Below, piece by piece: positions 5,381 through 10,378 of a DNA stretch of 10,378 nt. A model generated the notes under the pieces. The model was given only the letters and a program-made list of their open reading frames with translations. It had not been told where the DNA came from and ran no database searches. The position numbers and the translations under genes are program-made. Each line of letters starts with the position of its first letter. The first letter of the stretch is position 1. Location: assembly GCA_044227705.1 (NCBI GenBank), contig JBGAWE010000167.1:1-10378 (forward strand), given 5' to 3'. The stretch comes from JANOQP01 sp044227705. Its GTDB lineage: Bacteria > Bacteroidota > Bacteroidia > Chitinophagales > Saprospiraceae.

Positions 5381-7630
5381 ATGACGACGCAACTTGCGAA
5401 AGCCATTCTGCTCCCCGCTTTGATTTTGTGCGCTGCCACCGCTTCGACCAACGGACAGACCATAAAAGCCTTCGAACGCGCGGCGAGCAAGTCGGCGGAG
5501 CACCACGACTACTACTCCGCGATGAAATACGTGGAGAACGCCCTCACCATCGACAGCACGAGGACCGATCTGCTCGTGCGCCATGCCGAGTTCGCGCTCC
5601 TATTCGGGGCGCCGACACTGGCCGAGGAGAGCTATGAAAAAGCCTTGCAGCAGGACCAGTCGGGCCAGTTTGTCGCTGCTTTCAGAGGTCTCGGCGAAGC
5701 TGAAAGAAGGCTGGGCAAGTACGACGAGGCCATCGGCCACTTCGAGCTTTTTATGAACAAAAGCCAGTCGGCCCCGCAAGCCGACCGCGATGCCGTCGAG
5801 CAGGCCATCAGCGACTGCGTCTGGGCGAAGTCCGTGCTGGCTACGCCGGCCCCCGAGGTCGTCATCGAGCGGCTCAACGAGGACGTGAACACCACGATGG
5901 CGGACTTCGCGCCGGTCAAAAAGGGCGACACGCTCTTTTATTCGAGCTTCCGCGAGGTGGATTGGAAGGACAAGAACTATCCGAAACGCCCGCTCGTCGA
6001 GGTGATGGAGTCGGTGAAAGACGCCGCGCCGGTCGCTTCTTCTTTCAATGAAAAAGAAAGGCACACGGCCAACACGGCCTTCTCGCCGAAGGGCGATTTG
6101 ATGGTCTACACCATTTGCGACTACGTCGGGCCGGTCGATATCCGCTGCCAGCTTTACTTGAGGCGGCTCGTCAACGGGAAATGGTCGCAGGCGGAGCGGT
6201 TGCCCGATTTCATCAACGCCGACTCGGCCACGACGACGCAGCCGAGCCTTTGCTTCGGGTACGAAAAGGACAAGCTGACGCTCCTTTTTGCCTCCGACCG
6301 GAAGGGCGGGCGCGGCGGGATGGACATCTACACCTCTGCGCAGGAAGCGGACGGTTCGTGGAGCAAGCCCGTCAACCTGCAGGCCATCAACACGGCGGGC
6401 AACGACGTGACTCCTTTCTACAACACCGAGAGCCAAGTCCTCTACTTCTCGACCGACGGGCGGCGGACGCTCGGCGGCTACGACATCTATCGGGCGCAGC
6501 ACAACGCCTTCGTCGGCGGCCCCTCCTCCGACGACGGCGCGGCATATTGGGACACGCCCGAGAACCTCGGCCTGCCGTTCAACAGCCCCGGCCACGACGT
6601 TTATTTCACCGAGGAAAAGGGGGGAGAAGCGACGTTCTTCGCCTCCAACCGGCTCGGCTCCGTGCAAGTCGACAAAGAGGCCTGCTGCTTCGACATCTAC
6701 AAGACCAAGCTCCTGCCGCTGCGGCTGGAAACTTTGGTTTTCAACAAAAAAGACCAGTCGGCCATCCCCGGCGTCAACATCCGCCTCGTCGAGGACAGGG
6801 GGCCGAGCGGGTCGCAGCAGAACACGGGCGACGACAACCAGGCCGATTTTCAGGTCGACCGCAACAAGCGGTACATGCTCATCGCGGAGAAGGACGGCTT
6901 CCTGCCGGACACGACCTTCTTGATGACGAACGAGGTGCCCGCCAACCGGACTTTCCGCTCGAAGCTGTTCCTCGATTTCAAACCGAAAGAGGAGCCGAAA
7001 GAGGGCAAGCTGCGCGTCACGCCGAAATGGCTCGAGCAGTTCTTGCCGGTGACGCTCTATTTCGACAACGACCACCCGAACCCGAACACGCGGGCCACGA
7101 CGACCTCGCTGGCCTATGACGAAACCTATGTCCGGTACATCTCGCGGAAGGACGAGTTCGTGCGCGTCTTCTCGCGGGGCATGACCGGGGAACAGAAGAT
7201 TGCCGCCGAAGCGGAGTTGAGCGACTTCTTCGAGAACGACGTGAAAAAAGGCTACGAGCGGCTCGAGACGTTCACCAGTTCGAAGGCCCTTAAGCGCTTC
7301 CTCGACGACGGCTACACCGTCGAGATAATCATCGAGGGCTATGCCTCGCCGTTGGCGAAGTCGGATTACAACCAAGCCCTGACGATGCGCCGCTCGGCCT
7401 GCGTCCTCAACTACCTCAACCAAGTGGAGGGCGGCGTCTACCAGCAGTACACCAAAAACGGACAGCTTACGCTCCGCACGGTCGGCTTCGGCGAGGAGAA
7501 ATCCCGCGCTGGGGTCAACGACAACGCCCGCGACACTCGGCAGTCCATCTACAGCCCGGCCGCCTCTCGCGAGCGGTACGCCAAAATCCTCCAGGTCCGC
7601 GTCGTCCAGGACGGCAAGGAGGTGCATTGA
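5381..7630 (+). CDS. second PorE-like periplasmic protein: TPR, PD40 propeller, one regulatory-like domain, OmpA-like C-terminus
   Basis: From ATG 5381 the product is 749 residues. The in-frame ATG at 5351 would add ten residues, but 5381 lines up with the paralogue upstream and gives a normal signal peptide (MTTQLAK, hydrophobic core, STNG before Gln26). Domains: TPR-like helices at about 29-150, PD40 propeller at about 160-440 (LFYSSFRE, GRGGMDIY, LYFSTDGRRTLGGYDIY, then Cys435-Cys436 in CCFDIYK), one regulatory-like beta-sandwich at about 448-535, and an OmpA-like domain from about 554 (YFDNDHPNPNTRATTT, then G653-Y-A-S-P and LTMRR with Arg671). It is clearly a tandem paralogue of the preceding gene, sharing AFERAA, FNEKE.HTANT and the double-cysteine motif, but it lacks the second beta-sandwich. 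The likely location is the periplasm, attached to peptidoglycan. Whether it replaces or works beside the first paralogue cannot be told from sequence. Confidence 0.86.
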   Translation: MTTQLAKAILLPALILCAATASTNGQTIKAFERAASKSAEHHDYYSAMKYVENALTIDSTRTDLLVRHAEFALLFGAPTLAEESYEKALQQDQSGQFVAAFRGLGEAERRLGKYDEAIGHFELFMNKSQSAPQADRDAVEQAISDCVWAKSVLATPAPEVVIERLNEDVNTTMADFAPVKKGDTLFYSSFREVDWKDKNYPKRPLVEVMESVKDAAPVASSFNEKERHTANTAFSPKGDLMVYTICDYVGPVDIRCQLYLRRLVNGKWSQAERLPDFINADSATTTQPSLCFGYEKDKLTLLFASDRKGGRGGMDIYTSAQEADGSWSKPVNLQAINTAGNDVTPFYNTESQVLYFSTDGRRTLGGYDIYRAQHNAFVGGPSSDDGAAYWDTPENLGLPFNSPGHDVYFTEEKGGEATFFASNRLGSVQVDKEACCFDIYKTKLLPLRLETLVFNKKDQSAIPGVNIRLVEDRGPSGSQQNTGDDNQADFQVDRNKRYMLIAEKDGFLPDTTFLMTNEVPANRTFRSKLFLDFKPKEEPKEGKLRVTPKWLEQFLPVTLYFDNDHPNPNTRATTTSLAYDETYVRYISRKDEFVRVFSRGMTGEQKIAAEAELSDFFENDVKKGYERLETFTSSKALKRFLDDGYTVEIIIEGYASPLAKSDYNQALTMRRSACVLNYLNQVEGGVYQQYTKNGQLTLRTVGFGEEKSRAGVNDNARDTRQSIYSPAASRERYAKILQVRVVQDGKEVH

Positions 7631-7640
7631 ACAAACCGGG

Positions 7641-7672
7641 GTTCCCTTGCCCGAAACTTCGAGCAAGGGAAC
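7641..7672. repeat. perfect 10-base inverted repeat between the second PorE-like gene and the adhesin gene
   Basis: GTTCCCTTGC (7641-7650) and GCAAGGGAAC (7663-7672) are exact reverse complements. Inside, after one mismatch, CGA (7652-7654) can pair with TCG (7659-7661) around a four-base loop, extending the stem. It starts 11 bases after the stop at 7628-7630 and ends 35 bases before the next ATG. The sequence after it (tcgactctatc) has no T-run, so it is not a canonical intrinsic terminator. It could lower read-through into the adhesin gene or protect the upstream mRNA end. Confidence 0.8.
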
Positions 7673-7707
7673 TCGACTCTATCAAATCGCAAATCAATTC
7701 AGGCCGT

Positions 7708-10378
7708 ATGAAATCTTGGCTTACACTCCTCGGGTGCAGTTTTCTCGCCCTCCCGGTCTTCGGTCAAATGGTTTTGACCTTTGACAAGACCGACCCCTCG
7801 TGCTTCAACTACACCAACGGCATCGCCATTGTCAACGCCTCTGGCGGCGTGGAGCCGTACTCCTACCATTGGGAGAACGGCCTCACTTGGAACCAGTGGT
7901 GGGGCATCCCGGCGGGGACATATTCCGTCACCGTGACCGACGCGACGGGCACCACTAAAGCCGGCTCCGTCTCGCTCAGCCACCCGCCGCTCATGTCGGT
8001 GAGCATCGACGCGGTGGACATTTTTTGCGAAGGATATCAGGGGACTTTGACGGCGAAGGCCGTCGGCGGAACGCCTCCTTATAATTATTCATGGAGCAAC
8101 GGGCAGGCAGAACAGATTGCCACGAACATCACCAACGGCGACTGGATGGTGACCGTCCTCGACAACCACCAATGCCACGACGTCGGCACCCGTTATGTGG
8201 ACATCCCGAGCCAGATTTTCCCGAACATCGTCCCGAACGACCCGACCTGCGCGACCTGCCCGAACGGGAACATCACGGTCAGCACCTTTGGCAACCACCC
8301 GCCCTTCCAGTATCAATGGGGCAACGGATCGAGCGACCCCGTCCAGCAGGGCCTTCTGCCGGGCGAGTACCCGCTGACGGTGACCGACCAAAACGGGTGC
8401 GCACTGGCCTTCCAGACGGTGCTTTCTTCTCCCTTCCCGCCCATCGACGTGGTGGCCAACCACACCAACATCACCTGCCACGGGCAGCACAACGGTGCCG
8501 TCAGCGCCTACGTCACCGGCGGCTCGGGGGTGCACACCTTCCTCTGGAAAGACCAATCCGGCAACATCGTCGGCATCGACGGCATCGTGCAGAACCTCGG
8601 CCCCGGCACCTATTGCGTGACCGTGACCGACAACACTGGCACCACCGGCACCGCCTGCACGACCGTGACCGAACCGGCCGAAATGGTCGGTTCCATCCAA
8701 ATCACGCCAACCCCGACGGGCGGCACGGTCAACATAACCGTCGTCGGCGGCACGCCCCCGTACATGATAACCCTCGACGGCGCGCCGGTCAGCGGCTTCG
8801 TCCTCAACCTGCCGCCCAAGAACTACTACTACCTCTGCATCAAGGACGCAAACGGCTGCCAACAGGACATCCCGTTCGAGATTCTCAGCAGCGACTGCGT
8901 CACCGTCAGCATGATCACGAGCAGCACAAGCTGCGTCAACCAGAACACCGGCTCGGCGACTGCGGTCACGGCGGGCGGCTCGGGCAACTTCCAGTATTCG
9001 TGGAGCTACCCCGGCCAGCCGTCTATCCCGACCATCACCGGCCTGCCGAGCGGGACGTACACAGTCACCGTCACCGACCTGACGCTGAATTGCACAGCGG
9101 TGGCAACCGGAGTCGTCGTGGCGCACACGAACATCGTCCTGACCGCCTCAGCCACCGATGTCAGTTGCAAATCCACTGCCGACGGCACGGCGACCGTCAC
9201 GGCGAACAACGGCTTCACGCCGTACACCTATCAGTGGAACACCCAGCCGCCGCAGTTCACACAGTCGATTTCCAACCTCTCGATGGGCAGCTATGTGGTG
9301 ACGGTGACGGACGCCGTGGGCTGCACCGCGACGACAGCAGTCAACGTCGGCCCGGGCAACTCCCCCGGGGCGGGCTTTACTTTTGATGTGGTTGGTTGCA
9401 ACGCGCCGACTGCGACCGTCAATCTCGTCAACACCTCGACTAACGCCATACTCGGCCAGTCGATGTGGATAATCAACCCGGGCAACATCACCTTCAACGG
9501 TCAAAACGTCACCCTGACCAACATGGCACACGGTCAGACCATCATCGTGCAACTGATTGTGAAAAATGCTGCTGGCTGCAGCGACTCCGTGACCAAGACC
9601 GTCGAAATCCCGGCCGTGCCATCCATCGTCGTTCCGGCGAAGGTTGAGGATTGCGCCGTTTCGGCGAAAATCAACGTGACCGCCACGCCCGCGACCGGCC
9701 TGACCTTCCAATGGTCGCCCGCGACGGGGCTGGACGACCCAACGCTCCAAAGCCCGACCGCCTCCCAAAGCGGTACCTACAGTGTCACCGCGACGGACGC
9801 CGCGGGTTGCACGACGACGGGGTCGACCATAGTGGATTTGACCTCCGCGCTCACTGTCTCGCTGGAAGAAAACGGCCCAGCCAGCATTTGCGACAAAACC
9901 GCCTCCATCACGGCGACGGCGACCGGCGCGACGAGCTACACATGGGTCGTCAATGGCGGTTCGGGTCAGACGTCAACCAATCCGGTTTTCACTGTTTCCC
10001 CGTTGGACACCGGGAAAACGACCATCGTTGTCACGGCCAAAAACGGCGGCTGCGAGGGGAAGGACACCATCACCGTCGAGTCGTACCCGCTGACGAGCGC
10101 GTCGCTCCTCGGCACCGACAGCCTCTGCGTCGGCGAGCCAGACGGAATGGTTTCCGTCATTGGCGCCCCGGCCGGTTCGACTTACAAATGGGACCCGCCC
10201 AGTTCCGATCCTACGCAGAACATCCCCGCCCCGACGACCGCCGGGCCGATTAACTACTCGGTGACGGTGACCAACTCGCAGGGCTGCACACAGGTTTTGA
10301 AAAAGACGGTGAACGTGGATGACTTGATTGAAGTCTCGACCACTGTGCTTCCCAACTTCCCGTGCAACAACCGGGTCG
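7708..10378 (+). CDS. SprB-repeat surface adhesin, N-terminal 890 residues (3' end outside window)
   Basis: The frame from ATG 7708 has no stop to the end of the window. It begins with a signal peptide (MKSWLTLLGCSFLALPVFG, then Gln20) and continues as at least eleven beta-sandwich modules of roughly 72-85 residues. The first seven match the SprB repeat: a Cys, a GG-x-PY-x-Y-x-W strand, G-x-Y-x-VTVTD, then often GC. Later modules look more like PKD/Ig-type domains (for example SPATGLDD...GTYSVTATDAAGCT). In Flavobacterium, SprB is a very large mobile adhesin carried by the gliding motor and exported by the T9SS with help from SprF. A similar surface adhesion or gliding role is inferred here from repeats and neighbours. 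The T9SS C-terminal signal, which would confirm export, is not in view. The upstream PorP/SprF and PorE-like genes fit a dedicated export and anchoring set. Confidence 0.88.
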   Translation, partial: MKSWLTLLGCSFLALPVFGQMVLTFDKTDPSCFNYTNGIAIVNASGGVEPYSYHWENGLTWNQWWGIPAGTYSVTVTDATGTTKAGSVSLSHPPLMSVSIDAVDIFCEGYQGTLTAKAVGGTPPYNYSWSNGQAEQIATNITNGDWMVTVLDNHQCHDVGTRYVDIPSQIFPNIVPNDPTCATCPNGNITVSTFGNHPPFQYQWGNGSSDPVQQGLLPGEYPLTVTDQNGCALAFQTVLSSPFPPIDVVANHTNITCHGQHNGAVSAYVTGGSGVHTFLWKDQSGNIVGIDGIVQNLGPGTYCVTVTDNTGTTGTACTTVTEPAEMVGSIQITPTPTGGTVNITVVGGTPPYMITLDGAPVSGFVLNLPPKNYYYLCIKDANGCQQDIPFEILSSDCVTVSMITSSTSCVNQNTGSATAVTAGGSGNFQYSWSYPGQPSIPTITGLPSGTYTVTVTDLTLNCTAVATGVVVAHTNIVLTASATDVSCKSTADGTATVTANNGFTPYTYQWNTQPPQFTQSISNLSMGSYVVTVTDAVGCTATTAVNVGPGNSPGAGFTFDVVGCNAPTATVNLVNTSTNAILGQSMWIINPGNITFNGQNVTLTNMAHGQTIIVQLIVKNAAGCSDSVTKTVEIPAVPSIVVPAKVEDCAVSAKINVTATPATGLTFQWSPATGLDDPTLQSPTASQSGTYSVTATDAAGCTTTGSTIVDLTSALTVSLEENGPASICDKTASITATATGATSYTWVVNGGSGQTSTNPVFTVSPLDTGKTTIVVTAKNGGCEGKDTITVESYPLTSASLLGTDSLCVGEPDGMVSVIGAPAGSTYKWDPPSSDPTQNIPAPTTAGPINYSVTVTNSQGCTQVLKKTVNVDDLIEVSTTVLPNFPCNNRV
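7771..9348 (+). repeat. seven consecutive SprB-type protein repeats
   Basis: Approximate module starts are 7771, 7993, 8215, 8443, 8683, 8893 and 9133. Their VTVTD-type strand begins at 7927, 8149 (VTVLD), 8374 (LTVTD), 8617, 8833 (LCIKD), 9064 and 9298, so the period is 216-243 bases or 72-81 residues. Repeat 1 is tryptophan-rich (HWENGLTWNQWWG), repeat 3 carries a CATC pair, and repeat 5 is the most degenerate: it lacks the YxW strand. The DNA copies are diverged, so expansion was not recent. Confidence 0.8.
9370..10320 (+). repeat. four PKD/Ig-like modules following the SprB repeats
   Basis: Modules lie at about 9370-9609, 9625-9840, 9850-10083 and 10090-10320. The strand equivalent to VTVTD is LIVKN (9553), VTATD (9784), VVTAKN (10030) and VTVTN (10261), which keeps the register of the preceding array at 231-255 bases. 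The GG-x-PY-x-Y-x-W hallmark is lost, while a Trp on the central strand (MWIIN, FQWSP, YTWVV, YKWDP) and an early Cys are kept. A twelfth module seems to start at about 10318 and is cut by the window edge. Assignment to PKD rather than another Ig-like family is tentative. Confidence 0.6.

Noticed and set aside
5381..5431. Possible lipobox (LILC) in the second PorE-like signal peptide
   Set aside because: Leu precedes the Cys where Gly, Ala or Ser is required. The paralogue has no Cys there and both have a good signal-peptidase I site.
5600..7666. 688-codon open frame on the - strand opposite the second PorE-like gene
   Set aside because: Its translation is rich in Arg, Val and Leu with no recognisable domain, and it mirrors a gene with clear signal peptide and domains. 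Long antisense frames are expected in GC-rich coding DNA.
2671..7672. Reading the three intergenic hairpins as standard intrinsic terminators
   Set aside because: None is followed by a T-run on the + strand, and the genes they separate appear functionally linked, so only partial termination or another role is tenable.
7708..7737. Possible lipoprotein box (LLGC) in the adhesin signal peptide
   Set aside because: The Cys would be residue 10, too near the N-terminus for a lipoprotein signal peptide, and a normal signal-peptidase I site with following Gln lies at residues 19-20.
8089..9386. Overlapping + and - strand frames of 431 and 345 codons inside the adhesin gene
   Set aside because: The + frame is Arg/His/Pro-rich and the - frame Val/Ala/Asp-rich. 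Both are explained by the repeat-rich reading frame that starts at 7708, which has a signal peptide and regular modules.

Overview
The window reads as chromosomal DNA of a GC-rich member of the Bacteroidota. The evidence is a PorP/SprF-family outer-membrane protein, two PorE-like TPR/PD40/OmpA proteins and a SprB-repeat surface protein. These families belong to the type IX secretion system (T9SS) and gliding machinery, which is confined to that phylum. All four predicted exported proteins have Gln directly after the predicted signal-peptidase site, and Shine-Dalgarno sequences are absent or weak, both also typical of Bacteroidota. A Saprospiria-like lineage is a guess from the GC content and gene types. 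All genes lie on the + strand.

Left part (1-1341): the 3' end of a bifunctional 3-hydroxyacyl-CoA dehydrogenase/enoyl-CoA hydratase (FadN-type order, crotonase domain last) is followed after 16 bases by a GNAT N-acetyltransferase. These are metabolic genes and probably unrelated to the rest. A 281-base gene-free stretch (1342-1622) separates them from the next cluster and carries one plausible Bacteroidota-type promoter.

Right part (1623 to the end): four genes in a row encode (1) a PorP/SprF-family beta-barrel protein, (2) a PorE-like protein with two regulatory-like beta-sandwich domains, (3) a tandem paralogue with only one such domain, and (4) the N-terminal 890 residues of a long SprB-repeat protein that runs off the window. 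Together they look like a self-contained module for exporting and holding a giant surface adhesin: the adhesin, a barrel partner in the outer membrane, and two periplasmic proteins with peptidoglycan-binding-like domains. The function is inferred from family membership and gene order. The C-terminal T9SS signal that would settle it lies outside the window.

The most unexpected non-coding signal is at the three junctions inside this cluster. Each carries a different strong inverted repeat beginning 8-11 bases after the upstream stop codon, and none has a U-tract. The junction between the two PorE-like genes also has four G-tracts on one strand and four C-tracts behind them, so it has G-quadruplex potential on both strands as well as a hairpin. 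These may set relative expression of the operon members or protect mRNA 3' ends.
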